From NCBI RefSeq assembly GCF_003987435.1, contig NZ_PIQG01000001.1:558001-622000 (forward strand): a stretch of DNA of 64,000 bases, written 5' to 3'. Below the pieces are notes generated by a model, which was not told the DNA's origin, did no database searches, and saw only the letters and a program-made list of their open reading frames with translations. The DNA comes from Pseudidiomarina taiwanensis. Its GTDB lineage: Bacteria; Pseudomonadota; Gammaproteobacteria; Enterobacterales; Alteromonadaceae. The first letter of the stretch is position 1, and each line of letters starts with the position of its first letter. The position numbers and the translations under genes were made by a program. Shown one piece after another: positions 49,706 to 58,697 of the stretch.

Positions 49706-50336
49706 TAGGTTTAGCAGTTGCCTCTTGGCTCTGTTCTGATTCGGTTTCAGGCTTGTTTTGCTGTGCCTGTAAGCTCAACTGTAATTGGCGCTGATGGTCG
49801 AGCATGTAAGCTTGCAACAACTGGCGCTGACGGGCCACTTCCGCTGCCGATGGAGCTTGTTCTTGCACCACGGTGTTAAGGCTAACTGGATTGAGGTTAC
49901 CGGCAAACGGTTGGGTCGCAAACGCGGGTTGCACAAACTCATCCGCTGCACCTTCTAGCTCGCCTGGTTGTTGCACCGAGATAACCGTTACCACCGCCAC
50001 TGCGGCTGCAATCCCAACACTTGCCACCGGTTGTAAAAAGCGATCCAACTGCGCCGCCAACCACTGCCCCAAGCCCTGCCGTGCAGCTTCTTGTTGCACG
50101 GGTTCACCACTAACAGGCTTAGAAATTTCAGCGAATACTTGCGCGCTAATATCAAGCTGTTCAGTTGTCACCGCTTGCTTGCGCATTACTTGGCCAATGA
50201 GTGCATAACGATGCCAACTTTGGCAACGTTGCGGGTCTTCTAGCAGTTCGGCTACAGCACTCTGATAATCACCAGTATGGTCATCACAATGGTCATCAAA
50301 CAATGCTGATGTGCTTTCTAAGCTGCGGTCTGACAT
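49695..50336 (-). CDS. rseA: Anti-sigma-E factor RseA
   Basis: Single-pass inner-membrane protein that holds sigma-E inactive until cut by DegS and RseP. The 213 residues have a cytoplasmic sigma-binding part (LESTSALFDDHCDDHTGDYQSAVAELLEDPQRCQSWHRYALIGQVMR), one membrane segment (about 103-119, ASVGIAAAVAVVTVISV) and a periplasmic tail rich in Gln. It lies 26 bases after rpoE. Confidence 0.94.
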   Translation of the reverse strand: MSDRSLESTSALFDDHCDDHTGDYQSAVAELLEDPQRCQSWHRYALIGQVMRKQAVTTEQLDISAQVFAEISKPVSGEPVQQEAARQGLGQWLAAQLDRFLQPVASVGIAAAVAVVTVISVQQPGELEGAADEFVQPAFATQPFAGNLNPVSLNTVVQEQAPSAAEVARQRQLLQAYMLDHQRQLQLSLQAQQNKPETESEQSQEATAKPNEN

Positions 50337-50362
50337 ATAGTTTCCTCAATCCTCAACGGGCT

Positions 50363-50941
50363 TTATCGCTCAAGCAACGGGCGAAGTTGTTGGTCGATGG
50401 CCTCGCGTGCTCGAAATATTCTCGAGCGCACTGTGCCAATCGGACAATCCATCTCAGCTGCTATTTCCTCATAACCTAACCCATCAATTTCCCGCAAGGT
50501 GATCGCGCGGCGCAAATCTTCAGGTAGATTATCGATGGTTCGCATTACCACGTCACGAATCTCATCAGTTAACAACATACTTTCTGGTGAAGCCGTATCA
50601 CGCAGTGCATCTGCACCATCATAAAATTCAGCTTCATCGGCATCTACGTCATTCGCAGGCGGTTTCCGACCGCGGGCAACGAGATAATTTTTGGCCGTAT
50701 TCACGGCAATTCGGTACAGCCACGTGTAAAACGCGCTATCTCCCCTAAAATTGTCGAGCGCACGATAGGCCTTAACAAAGGTCTCTTGTGCCACATCGGG
50801 GACGTCAGCCGCCTGTTTCACATAACGCGAAATCAAACTCATGACCTTGTGCTGATATTTCTTTACCAGCAAGTCAAATGCCCTTGAATCGCCTTGTTGT
50901 GCTCGCTGAACCAATACTTTATCGGTTTCCTGTTCGCTCAT
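50363..50941 (-). CDS. rpoE: RNA polymerase sigma factor RpoE (sigma-24)
   Basis: ECF sigma factor of the envelope (outer-membrane protein folding) stress response. The 192 residues (E. coli 191) have region 2 (DLLVKKYQHKVMSLISRYVK, VAQETFVKAYRALDNFRGDSAFYTWLYRIAVNTAKNYL) and region 4 (DLRRAITLREIDGLGYEEIAAEMDCPIGTVRSRIFRAREAI). I start at ATG 50941 with AAGG six bases upstream; a longer frame up to 51037 covers the promoter and is not coding. A sigma-E-type promoter at 51007-51033 suggests autoregulation. It is divergent from nadB, the classic arrangement. Confidence 0.97.
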   Translation of the reverse strand: MSEQETDKVLVQRAQQGDSRAFDLLVKKYQHKVMSLISRYVKQAADVPDVAQETFVKAYRALDNFRGDSAFYTWLYRIAVNTAKNYLVARGRKPPANDVDADEAEFYDGADALRDTASPESMLLTDEIRDVVMRTIDNLPEDLRRAITLREIDGLGYEEIAAEMDCPIGTVRSRIFRAREAIDQQLRPLLER

Positions 50942-51006
50942 TCGAGCCTTATCTCCCCAACTCCTGACAACTCGCGATGACAAGGCAAAGCAGCGTATTT
51001 GCCTGT

Positions 51007-51033
51007 TCTGACAAAGCTTCAGGTAAAAAGTTC
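51007..51033 (-). promoter_or_regulatory. Sigma-E autoregulatory promoter of rpoE-rseABC
   Basis: On the minus strand GAACTT (51028-51033), a 16-base spacer and TCAGA (51007-51011) match the sigma-E consensus GAACTT-N16-TCTGA with one mismatch. Transcription should begin near 51000, about 60 bases before the rpoE ATG. Confidence 0.78.
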
Positions 51034-51114
51034 GCAAATTTTTTGCAAAAGAGTAAAATCAGCCAACATTAACGAGCTGAGTTACCCTCATTTGTTCACA
51101 TTAACAGCCACTTT

Positions 51115-52704
51115 ATGGAAATGATCCCTGATTATCAATGTGATGTTCTGATTATCGGCAGCGGCGCTGCTGGTTTAACCCTTGCCTTGCAAGTGGCTGA
51201 CCATGCCCGCGTCTTGGTCTTGTCAAAAGGCCCTCTTACCGAAGGCTCAACCTATTACGCGCAAGGGGGTATCGCGGCCGTCTTCGATGAGAATGATAGC
51301 ATTGAGAGCCATGTTGAAGATACCCTCATTGCAGGGGCTGGTCTTTGCGAACGCGAAGCAGTCGAATTTACGACCCGCAATGCTAAAGCGAGCTTACAGT
51401 GGCTAATTGATTTAGGGGTTGGTTTTGATCGGGGCGAATCAGGTTTCCACCTGAACCAAGAAGGTGGCCACAGCCACCGCCGGATCCTGCACGCTGCGGA
51501 TGCAACTGGGCGTGAAGTGCAAACCACCTTAACCAGCAAAGTCCGAGCCCATCCAAATATTCAACTGCTCGAGCGCTTTAATGCGGTTGATCTCATTACC
51601 GGTAAACAAACAGGTCAAGCGCGTGCTTGCTATGGTGCCTATATTTGGAACCGAGTCGCTGAGAAAGTTGAAACAGTCGCCGCCAAAGTGGTTGCCTTAG
51701 CAACAGGTGGTGCGAGTAAAGTATATCAATATACCAGTAACCCAGATGTTGCTTCGGGTGATGGTATCGCAATGGCATGGCGCGCTGGTTGTCGGGTCGC
51801 CAACATGGAATTTAATCAATTTCACCCGACCTGCTTGTTCCATCCGAATGCTCAATCTTTTCTCCTGACCGAGGCCTTACGCGGCGAAGGAGCTCTTCTT
51901 AAACGCCCCGATGGCACTCGCTTTATGCCTGATTTCCACCCGGCTGCTGAACTGGCTCCTCGCGATGTGGTGGCAAGAGCGATCGATTATGAAATGAAGC
52001 GGCTCGGTGCGGATTCGATGTTTTTGGATATTTCTCATCAACCGCCTGAATTTATTCAACAGCACTTTCCGACGATTTACGAGAAGTGTTTGAGCTTAGG
52101 TATAGATATCACGCGCCAGCCGATGCCGGTGGTTCCTGCCGCGCATTATACCTGTGGTGGCGTGATGACCGATTTACACGCTCGCACCGATTTAGCCAAC
52201 TTATATGCCATCGGTGAAGTCGCCTACACTGGGCTTCATGGCGCCAACCGCATGGCCAGCAACTCCCTCCTTGAGTGTCTAGTGTTCGCGCGCAGTGCCG
52301 CCCAAGATATCATCGCGCGGCTTGGTCAAATCGAACGCTTGGACAGTTTACCCAGTTGGGATGAGAGCAAAGTAAGTGAAGCTGATGAAGAAGTCATCAT
52401 TCAACATAACTGGCACGAATTGCGCTTGTTCATGTGGGATTACGTTGGCATCGTGCGAACCAATAAGCGCCTGCAACGAGCGCTTAACCGCATCGCTTTA
52501 TTACAACAAGAGATCGATGAATTTTATAGCCACTTCAGGGTGAGCAATAATTTGCTGGAACTGCGTAATCTAGTTTTGGTAGCTGAGCTGATTGTCCGGT
52601 CAGCCATAGCTCGGCATGAGAGTCGCGGGCTGCACTATAACCTTGATTATCCAGAACCCTCAGCGCAAGCGCTGGGCCCGACAATACTGCAGCCAACGAA
52701 CTAG
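51115..52704 (+). CDS. nadB: L-aspartate oxidase
   Basis: FAD enzyme oxidising aspartate to iminoaspartate, the first step of de novo NAD synthesis. The 529 residues have the N-terminal dinucleotide fold [16 protein letters not shown], then the family stretches [50 protein letters not shown], and [50 protein letters not shown]. No strong ribosome site is seen; the ATG at 51121 is an alternative start. It is divergent from rpoE, and its last 45 bases overlap the convergent ygfX-like gene. Confidence 0.97.
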   Translation: MEMIPDYQCDVLIIGSGAAGLTLALQVADHARVLVLSKGPLTEGSTYYAQGGIAAVFDENDSIESHVEDTLIAGAGLCEREAVEFTTRNAKASLQWLIDLGVGFDRGESGFHLNQEGGHSHRRILHAADATGREVQTTLTSKVRAHPNIQLLERFNAVDLITGKQTGQARACYGAYIWNRVAEKVETVAAKVVALATGGASKVYQYTSNPDVASGDGIAMAWRAGCRVANMEFNQFHPTCLFHPNAQSFLLTEALRGEGALLKRPDGTRFMPDFHPAAELAPRDVVARAIDYEMKRLGADSMFLDISHQPPEFIQQHFPTIYEKCLSLGIDITRQPMPVVPAAHYTCGGVMTDLHARTDLANLYAIGEVAYTGLHGANRMASNSLLECLVFARSAAQDIIARLGQIERLDSLPSWDESKVSEADEEVIIQHNWHELRLFMWDYVGIVRTNKRLQRALNRIALLQQEIDEFYSHFRVSNNLLELRNLVLVAELIVRSAIARHESRGLHYNLDYPEPSAQALGPTILQPTN

Positions 52705-52944
52705 GCGCCGGTAAGCACGGGCGCCGCTGCGGCGCTCGGAAAACCACAACCAGCGGCTACCATGTTGACCAATAATTCGAAAGCAACTCCCCACTGGGGT
52801 GCAGAAAATATCTGCGGTGAGTTGCCATTCCTGCCCGGTTGTTAACTCGCATAGCGCCCCCTGCTCGGTATCAATAGCCCAACAGCAGGGCTGCACTTGC
52901 CACCAACTTCGGGGCTGATAAATTCGCCAGCGGCGCCCACGCAC
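52660..52944 (-). CDS. Short YgfX-like protein next to sdhE
   Basis: A 94-residue basic, Trp/Arg-rich protein. Position right after sdhE and the pattern [11 protein letters not shown] followed by [25 protein letters not shown] resemble the soluble C-terminal part of YgfX (CptA), a membrane protein of about 135 residues found with SdhE in enteric bacteria. The two N-terminal membrane helices of YgfX are absent here. The GTG start at 52944 is one base after the sdhE stop, with AAGG too close to be ideal. The 3' end lies inside nadB on the opposite strand. The homology is by eye and the start is uncertain. Confidence 0.58.
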   Translation of the reverse strand: MRGRRWRIYQPRSWWQVQPCCWAIDTEQGALCELTTGQEWQLTADIFCTPVGSCFRIIGQHGSRWLWFSERRSGARAYRRLVRWLQYCRAQRLR

Positions 52945-52945
52945 C

Positions 52946-53218
52946 TTAAACTTTCACACGACTCAAAATATATTCGACCATGCCGCGCAACTCATCATCT
53001 TCACAGCGCTGATGGCCCATAAACCAAGCAAACAAATCTGGGTCATCACAGGTTAGTAAACGACGAAAGACATCTTGCTGCTGTTCGCTTAAGTCGTCAT
53101 AAGCCTCATCTACAAAGGGTGCGAATAGAACATCAAGTTCTAACATACCGCGCCGACAAGCCCATTTGAGACGATTTTTATTGCGCAATGCATCGGCTGA
53201 TTGTTGCAGCTTTTCCAT
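52946..53218 (-). CDS. sdhE: FAD assembly factor SdhE (YgfY/CptB)
   Basis: Helps attach FAD covalently to succinate dehydrogenase and fumarate reductase flavoproteins. The 90 residues are helical and carry the family signature RRGMLELDVLF near 23-33, then LLTCDDPDLFAWFMGHQRCEDDEL. It is divergent from ygfZ with 80 bases between, as in E. coli, and is followed at one base by the ygfX-like gene. Its neighbour nadB encodes another flavoprotein related to succinate dehydrogenase. Confidence 0.95.
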   Translation of the reverse strand: MEKLQQSADALRNKNRLKWACRRGMLELDVLFAPFVDEAYDDLSEQQQDVFRRLLTCDDPDLFAWFMGHQRCEDDELRGMVEYILSRVKV

Positions 53219-53298
53219 CAGTCTTTCCTTTTCACCCTTGTATTATAAAATTGCGTCCTCATATTCTGTTTAACGTTGCAAACAGCAAGAGGTCACCT

Positions 53299-54243
53299 GT
53301 GACTGCGATAGAGTTTACCAAAGCTGAACCAGAATTCGTAACGGTTTCCTTGCCTGATTATGGTCTTTTATCTGTGCAAGGGCCCGATACTGAAAAGTTT
53401 TTACAAGGTCAATTAAGTTGCGACCTCAACCAACTCGGGGAAGACTGCTGGAGCTACGCGGCCCACTGTGACCAAAAAGGTAAGACCCTGAGCACTCTTT
53501 TTGTTGGGCGTAGCCAGGATCGTATCTTACTCGTTAGTAGTCGCGCAGCGTTGGCTGCGAGTAAGGCTCAGCTGGATAAGTTCTCAGTGTTTAGTCAGCT
53601 CGAAATCAGCGATCTAAGTGAACAATATCCGTGTTTTGGAGTATTTGGGGCAGCGGCACCTCAGCAATTAGCAGAGCAGTTCGATCAACCGCTGGTCAGC
53701 GCCGATGCCAACTCGCTTTTTAGCCTGGATGACGCTTGGATCTTCCATCTCGGCGAACACCCACAGCAGTATCTCGTGTTGACCAAGCAAGTTGATTTTC
53801 CGACCAATGCACCGGAGCAACAGTGGCAAGCACTGGAAATTGAACGTGGTCGTGCTACCCTGCAACAACAAACCATTGCGGAGTTTGTTCCGCAAATGCT
53901 TAACGTGCATTTATTGCACGGAATCAGTTTCAGCAAAGGCTGTTACATCGGCCAAGAAACAATTGCCCGAATGAAATATTTAGGCAAACAAAAACGCGCA
54001 CTATTCCGCCTCCAAGGTCAAGGTTCAGAGGTTGCCCCAGGTGCAACCATCGAACAACAACTTGGCGATAACTGGCGGCGCGCCGGTACGGTAATAAATG
54101 CAGTGAGCCGTGCTGATCAGCAACTTGATGTGTTAGCAGTATTACCGAGTGATAGCTCGGCGGATGCTCGTTTTCGCATTAAAGATGATGATGTCAGTTT
54201 CTTGGAAATACACCCACTGCCCTATAATTTGGATGAATCATGA
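53299..54243 (+). CDS. ygfZ: Folate-binding tRNA-modifying protein YgfZ
   Basis: Folate-dependent protein of the GcvT-like family, needed for iron-sulfur enzymes such as MiaB. The 314 residues show the strict signature FSKGCYIGQETIARMKYLG near 210-228 (K-G-C-Y-x-G-Q-E) and an N-terminal GcvT-like SVQGPDTEKFLQGQLSCDL. I choose the GTG at 53299, with AGAGG seven bases before it. An upstream frame to 53188 would overlap sdhE and adds 37 unrelated residues. The stop overlaps the next gene (ATGA). Confidence 0.94.
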   Translation: MTAIEFTKAEPEFVTVSLPDYGLLSVQGPDTEKFLQGQLSCDLNQLGEDCWSYAAHCDQKGKTLSTLFVGRSQDRILLVSSRAALAASKAQLDKFSVFSQLEISDLSEQYPCFGVFGAAAPQQLAEQFDQPLVSADANSLFSLDDAWIFHLGEHPQQYLVLTKQVDFPTNAPEQQWQALEIERGRATLQQQTIAEFVPQMLNVHLLHGISFSKGCYIGQETIARMKYLGKQKRALFRLQGQGSEVAPGATIEQQLGDNWRRAGTVINAVSRADQQLDVLAVLPSDSSADARFRIKDDDVSFLEIHPLPYNLDES

Positions 54244-54725
54244 GTCAAACTATTAGCCAAGATAAAGTCGTCGGTATCCACTACGTTGTGAAAACAACCG
54301 AAGGACAATTACTTGACCAGTCAAAAGAAGGTCAACCTCTACAATTTATCTTTGGCCGCGGTATGCTAATTAAAGGTCTAGAGAACGCGCTAGCGGGTAA
54401 AGCAACTGGCGATAAATTCGAAACTGAAATTGCCCCAGCTGATGCTTACGGCGAGCGTCACGATGGTCTTATTCAAACGGTTCCACGCAGCTTATTCGGC
54501 GATAATGAAGTCGCTCCTGGCATGCAATTCCGTGCCAGCACTGATAATGGTGAGCAATCGGTTATTATCGTCGATGTGAATGACGATGAAGTGACCGTTG
54601 ATGGCAACCACCCACTCGCAGGGACCGCTTTACAGTTCGACGTTGAAGTCGTTGAAGTGCGCGATGCAACCGCAAGCGAGCTCGATCATGGTCACGTTCA
54701 CCCGAACGGTCAAGACCACGACTAA
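54240..54725 (+). CDS. FKBP-type peptidyl-prolyl isomerase, SlyD-like
   Basis: Cytoplasmic prolyl isomerase and chaperone. The 161 residues have the split FKBP domain (VVGIHYVVKTTEGQLLDQS, LQFIFGRGMLIKGLENALAGKATGDKFETEIAPADAYGERHD) with an inserted chaperone flap (about 70-125). NHPLAGTALQFDVEVVEVRDAT closes the fold. The tail has only a short His-containing end (HGHVHPNGQDHD), far less than the metal-binding tail of E. coli SlyD (196 residues), so nickel storage is doubtful. It is coupled to ygfZ by ATGA and followed by a terminator. Confidence 0.93.
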   Translation: MSQTISQDKVVGIHYVVKTTEGQLLDQSKEGQPLQFIFGRGMLIKGLENALAGKATGDKFETEIAPADAYGERHDGLIQTVPRSLFGDNEVAPGMQFRASTDNGEQSVIIVDVNDDEVTVDGNHPLAGTALQFDVEVVEVRDATASELDHGHVHPNGQDHD

Positions 54726-54743
54726 GCGTCGACTTTGAACGAT

Positions 54744-54771
54744 AAAACCGCGGTTCATCCGCGGTTTTTTT
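54744..54771 (+). terminator. Rho-independent terminator after the slyD-like gene
   Basis: CCGCGG arms extended by A/T pairs (54744-54753 and 54759-54768) enclose the loop TTCAT and are followed by seven T. It ends the ygfZ-slyD transcript 45 bases before the next gene. Confidence 0.9.
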
Positions 54772-54815
54772 ATGCTATTGTGAAATCCTGTTCCAATCTC
54801 AGCAAAGCATCCTTT

Positions 54816-55997
54816 ATGAGTTCAACAACGGATAAAAAGTTTTCTGCCGCAACCCTTTTGGCGCAAGCGCTCGGTCGGACTGATCCGGATACCCGTGCGG
54901 TCGTATTGCCGATGCATCCAGCCACCACCTATCTGCGTGACCCGGATAATCAATATTCAACTGGACGTATCTATTCACGCGCTGACAATCCAACCTATGA
55001 GCCCGTCGAAGCACTTTTGTGTCAGCTCGAAAATGGCGCCGATGCCCTCGTATTCGGTTCAGGCATGGCTGCCGCCACAGCCGTATTCCAAGCCCTTCAG
55101 CCGGGTGATCATATTATTGCGCCAAAGGTCATGTATTGGGCCTTACGCAACTGGCTACAGCAATTCACAGCGCGCTGGCAACTGACGCTCGATTTTGTTG
55201 ATATGCGTGACTTGCAGCAGCTTGAACAGGCGATTCAACCAAGGAAAACTCGGCTGATTTGGATTGAAACGCCCGATAACCCGCTCTGGCAAGTAAGTGA
55301 TATCGAAGCCATCGCCAGCCTAGCCAAAGCCCATGGCTGCCTCACCGCAGTCGACTCAACTTGTGCGACGCCACTCCTTACCCAACCTTTGAACTTGGGC
55401 GCTGATATCGTCATGCACTCCGCCACCAAATATCTCAATGGGCACTCGGACGTGATCGCAGGCGCGTTAATCAGCAAAGTCGATAGCCCATTTTGGCAAA
55501 CGATTCGGTCGATACGCGCCCAACAAGGAGCCGTGCTCAGTCCCCGTGACGCCCACGAACTCCTCCGCGGTATGCGCACTCTGCATCTACGGGTCCGCGA
55601 GAGCTGTCAAAACGCGCTGTATCTTGCGACCGCGTTACAGGCGAATCCACTCGTTGCAGAAGTATTATACCCAGGCTTGCCTGAGCATCCTGATCATGCG
55701 TTGGCACAACGCCAGATGCAAGGTGGCTTCGGTGGCATGTTGTCGGTACGACTGAAGCATGGTGCTGAGGCCGCCATTGGTGTCGCCGCGCGGACTAAAT
55801 TATGGAAACGCGCAACCTCACTTGGCGGGGTTGAGAGTCTTATCGAACATCGCGCCAGCATCGAAGGAGAAGGAACCCCTGTGCCAGCTGACTTATTACG
55901 CCTGTCAGCCGGAATTGAGACTGCACAAGAGTTACTCGAGGATTTTGAACAAGCCCTCGAGCTTGCCGTACAAAACATAACAAAAGAGCCGCAATAG
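54816..55997 (+). CDS. Trans-sulfuration PLP enzyme, probable cystathionine beta-lyase (MetC-like)
   Basis: PLP-dependent Cys/Met metabolism enzyme. The 393 residues contain RIYSRADNPTYEPVEALL near 55, GSGMAAATAVFQAL, the PLP Lys in MHSATKYLNGHSDVIAG near 210, and SLGGVESLIEHRASIEG near the end. In the active-site loop the usual YGxT is replaced by VMYWALRNWL, and the final Ser-Met-Thr segment is EHRASIEGEG, as in a less studied subfamily annotated as cystathionine beta-lyase or gamma-synthase. The start at ATG 54816 has no strong ribosome site; a longer frame to 54735 would run through the terminator. Substrate specificity is uncertain. Confidence 0.8.
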   Translation: MSSTTDKKFSAATLLAQALGRTDPDTRAVVLPMHPATTYLRDPDNQYSTGRIYSRADNPTYEPVEALLCQLENGADALVFGSGMAAATAVFQALQPGDHIIAPKVMYWALRNWLQQFTARWQLTLDFVDMRDLQQLEQAIQPRKTRLIWIETPDNPLWQVSDIEAIASLAKAHGCLTAVDSTCATPLLTQPLNLGADIVMHSATKYLNGHSDVIAGALISKVDSPFWQTIRSIRAQQGAVLSPRDAHELLRGMRTLHLRVRESCQNALYLATALQANPLVAEVLYPGLPEHPDHALAQRQMQGGFGGMLSVRLKHGAEAAIGVAARTKLWKRATSLGGVESLIEHRASIEGEGTPVPADLLRLSAGIETAQELLEDFEQALELAVQNITKEPQ

Positions 55998-56009
55998 CGG
56001 CTCTTTTGT
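55980..56009. terminator. Bidirectional terminator between the metC-like gene and lysS
   Basis: Perfect 13-base arms ACAAAAGAGCCGC (55980-55992) and GCGGCTCTTTTGT (55997-56009) around the loop AATA. It serves the convergent genes on both strands. The metC-like stop codon TAG (55995-55997) lies in the loop. Confidence 0.92.
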
Positions 56010-56016
56010 CGTCATT

Positions 56017-57525
56017 TTAGGCCCGCGGGCGCATGTGTGGGAAGAGCAAGACATCTCGAATGGACGGAGAGTTGGTTAACAACATCACCAACCGATCAAT
56101 GCCAATCCCCTCGCCTGCAGTTGGCGGTAAACCGTGCTCAAGCGCAGTGATGTAGTCTTCGTCATAAAACATCGCTTCATCATCACCGGCTTCTTTTTGC
56201 TCCACCTGCTGCTTAAAGCGATCCGCTTGATCTTCCGCATCATTAAGCTCCGAGAAGCCATTGGCGAGTTCACGTCCACCGACAAAGAACTCAAAGCGGT
56301 CAGTAATAAACGGATTCTCGTCATTACGGCGAGCTAACGGCGATACCTCAGCAGGATATGCAGTGATAAAGGTCGGCTGAATCAGCTTGTGCTCGGCCAC
56401 TTCTTCGAAAATTTCGATTTGTACTTTGCCTAAGCCCCAGCTTGGTTTGACTTGAATCCCAAGCTTTTCGGCTAAAGCGACAGCACTCTCCATCTCGTTT
56501 AATTCCGCTGCAGAGGTTTCTGGCAAATGAGCCAGAATCGCTTCAATTACTGTCATACGTGCAAACGGTTGACTGAAGTCGTAATCATGCCCTTCACTGG
56601 TAAATTGTGCTGACCCGAGAATTTCCTCGGTCATACCGCGCAACATCTGCTCGGTTAAATCCATCAGGTCATTGTAGTCAGCATACGCCCAGTAGAACTC
56701 AAGCATCGTAAATTCTGGGTTATGCCGAGTCGAAAGCCCTTCATTGCGGAAGTTACGATTGATTTCAAATACTTTTTCAAAACCGCCGACAACCAAACGT
56801 TTCAGATAAAGTTCAGGCGCGATGCGCAAGTAGAGTTCCATATCCAAAGCATTATGATGCGTGACAAACGGCCGTGCTGTCGCACCACCAGGGATGGTCT
56901 GCATCATCGGCGTTTCAACTTCGAGGAACTGTTGTTGGGTCAAGAACCGGCGAATATAATCGACAACTTTCGAGCGCACGACAAAAGTTTGCCGCGAGGT
57001 TTCGTTGGTAATCAGATCCAAGTAGCGCTGACGATAGCGCATTTCTTGGTCTGCTAAACCGTGGAACTTATCGGGTAATGGCCGTAGCGCTTTGGTCAAC
57101 AGGCGAATATCATCCACTTGCACACTTAGCTCGCCGGTACCCGTGATAAATAACGTGCCCGTCGCGCCAACGATATCGCCAAGGTCCCACTTTTTGAATT
57201 CTTCGTTGTAGAAGCCTTCTTGCAGATTATCGCGGGCAACATAGAGTTGAATTTTGCCACTCATATCTTGGATCGTCGCAAAACTCGCTTTGCCCATGAT
57301 ACGACGGGTCATCATTCGTCCCGCAACAGCGACACGAACACCCTTAGCGGCTAACTCCTCGCGCTCGACCTTGCCATAATCACGCTGCAGATCAGCAGCG
57401 AGACTGTCACGGCGAAAATCATTCGGAAACGCCACGCCCTTTCCGCGCAACGCCGCGAGTTTGGCTTTGCGTTGGGCGATTTGTTCGTTTACATCGACTT
57501 CAGGAGTTTGCGCTTTATCAGTCAT
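56017..57525 (-). CDS. lysS: Lysyl-tRNA synthetase (class II)
   Basis: Charges tRNA-Lys. The 502 residues have an N-terminal OB-fold anticodon-binding domain ([31 protein letters not shown], about 68-100) and the class II catalytic core with motif 1 ([21 protein letters not shown]), motif 2 ([20 protein letters not shown]) and motif 3 ([28 protein letters not shown]). It follows prfB by 12 bases, the usual prfB-lysS pair, and ends at a bidirectional terminator. Confidence 0.98.
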   Translation of the reverse strand: MTDKAQTPEVDVNEQIAQRKAKLAALRGKGVAFPNDFRRDSLAADLQRDYGKVEREELAAKGVRVAVAGRMMTRRIMGKASFATIQDMSGKIQLYVARDNLQEGFYNEEFKKWDLGDIVGATGTLFITGTGELSVQVDDIRLLTKALRPLPDKFHGLADQEMRYRQRYLDLITNETSRQTFVVRSKVVDYIRRFLTQQQFLEVETPMMQTIPGGATARPFVTHHNALDMELYLRIAPELYLKRLVVGGFEKVFEINRNFRNEGLSTRHNPEFTMLEFYWAYADYNDLMDLTEQMLRGMTEEILGSAQFTSEGHDYDFSQPFARMTVIEAILAHLPETSAAELNEMESAVALAEKLGIQVKPSWGLGKVQIEIFEEVAEHKLIQPTFITAYPAEVSPLARRNDENPFITDRFEFFVGGRELANGFSELNDAEDQADRFKQQVEQKEAGDDEAMFYDEDYITALEHGLPPTAGEGIGIDRLVMLLTNSPSIRDVLLFPHMRPRA

Positions 57526-57537
57526 TCTTTCGTCCTA

Positions 57538-58636
57538 TTACAGTCCAGACTTCAGGCTCGCTTCAATGAATGGGTCTAAATCACCATCCAAAACAGCCTG
57601 CGTATTACGATTTTCTATACCCGTGCGAAGGTCTTTAATCCGCGCATCATCAAGAACATATGAGCGAATTTGACTTCCCCAACCGATATCCGATTTCGAA
57701 TCTTCCAAAGCTTGCTTGTCAGCGAGTTGCTTTTGTAACTCAAATTCATAGAGCTTAGCTCGTAATTGCTTCATCGCCGCATCACGGTTTTTATGCTGTG
57801 AGCGGTCGCTTTGACACTGCACCACAATCCCAGTAGGTTCATGGGTAATCCGCACCGCAGAGTCCGTTCGGTTAACGTGCTGACCACCGGCACCGGAAGC
57901 CCGGTAAGTATCAATACGTAAGTCCGCCGGATTAATTTCAATTTCAATGTTGTCATCTACTTCGGGATATACAAACACCGATGCAAACGAAGTATGGCGG
58001 CGATTGCCCGAATCGAACGGCGATTTTCGCACTAACCGATGCACCCCGGTCTCGGTGCGCAACCAACCAAATGCATATTCTCCGCTAATATGCACCGTCG
58101 CTGATTTAATCCCAGCCACCTCGCCTTCAGAGAGTTCAGTGATTTCAGTTTTAAACTGATGGCTCTCAGCCCAGCGCAGATACATCCGCAACAGCATGTT
58201 GGCCCAATCTTGAGCTTCGGTGCCACCTGAGCCCGCCTGGATATCCAGATAACAGTCCGCGGTATCATTTTCCCCCGCAAACATACGGCGGAATTCTAAG
58301 CTCGCTAACTGTTGTTCAAGTTCCTCAAGTTCAGCTACAGCTTCTTGATAAGTCTCCTCATCATCGGCCTCGACTGCCAGTTCCACCAACCCCTCGACAT
58401 CATCTAAACCTTGACCTAGGGATTCCAGCGTTTCGACCACCTGGGCCAGACTTGAACGCTCTTTACCTAAATTTTGGGCCCGCTCAGGATCATCCCATAC
58501 TTGCGGGTCTTCAAGTTCGCGAGTGACCTCTTCTAGCCGTTCTTGCTTGCCAGCAAAGTCAAAGATACCCCCGAAGCGCTTCACTACGATTGCGCATTTC
58601 TTTTATCGCGACATAGGTTGCGTTAGTTTCAAACAT
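57538..58636 (-). CDS. prfB: Peptide chain release factor 2, made by programmed +1 frameshift
   Basis: Recognises UGA and UAA stop codons. The reading frame opens at ATG 58636 and runs 25 codons ([16 protein letters not shown], ending RGYL) to an in-frame TGA at 58559-58561. A +1 shift there continues as [12 protein letters not shown] to 57538, giving 365 residues, the length of E. coli RF2. The SPF codon-recognition tripeptide (RKSPFDSGN) and the catalytic GGQ ([15 protein letters not shown]) are present. It is followed by lysS and preceded by recJ, the classic gammaproteobacterial order. Confidence 0.97.
58558..58573 (-). promoter_or_regulatory. RF2 autoregulatory frameshift signal
   Basis: On the minus strand the Shine-Dalgarno-like CGGGGG precedes TATCTTTGAC; CTT TGA C is the known slip site where low RF2 causes +1 shifting. 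This is the same layout as E. coli prfB, differing by one base in the internal Shine-Dalgarno. Confidence 0.95.
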
Positions 58637-58697
58637 GCTTTGTCGTCTCTCTATCCAAACTGGTCATGAGTCTCGCTCACTCTTAAGGGCGGCTATT

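Noticed and set aside
50942-51037. N-terminal extension of rpoE by 32 codons
   Set aside because: It covers the sigma-E promoter region, and the shorter start has a good ribosome site and matches the family length.
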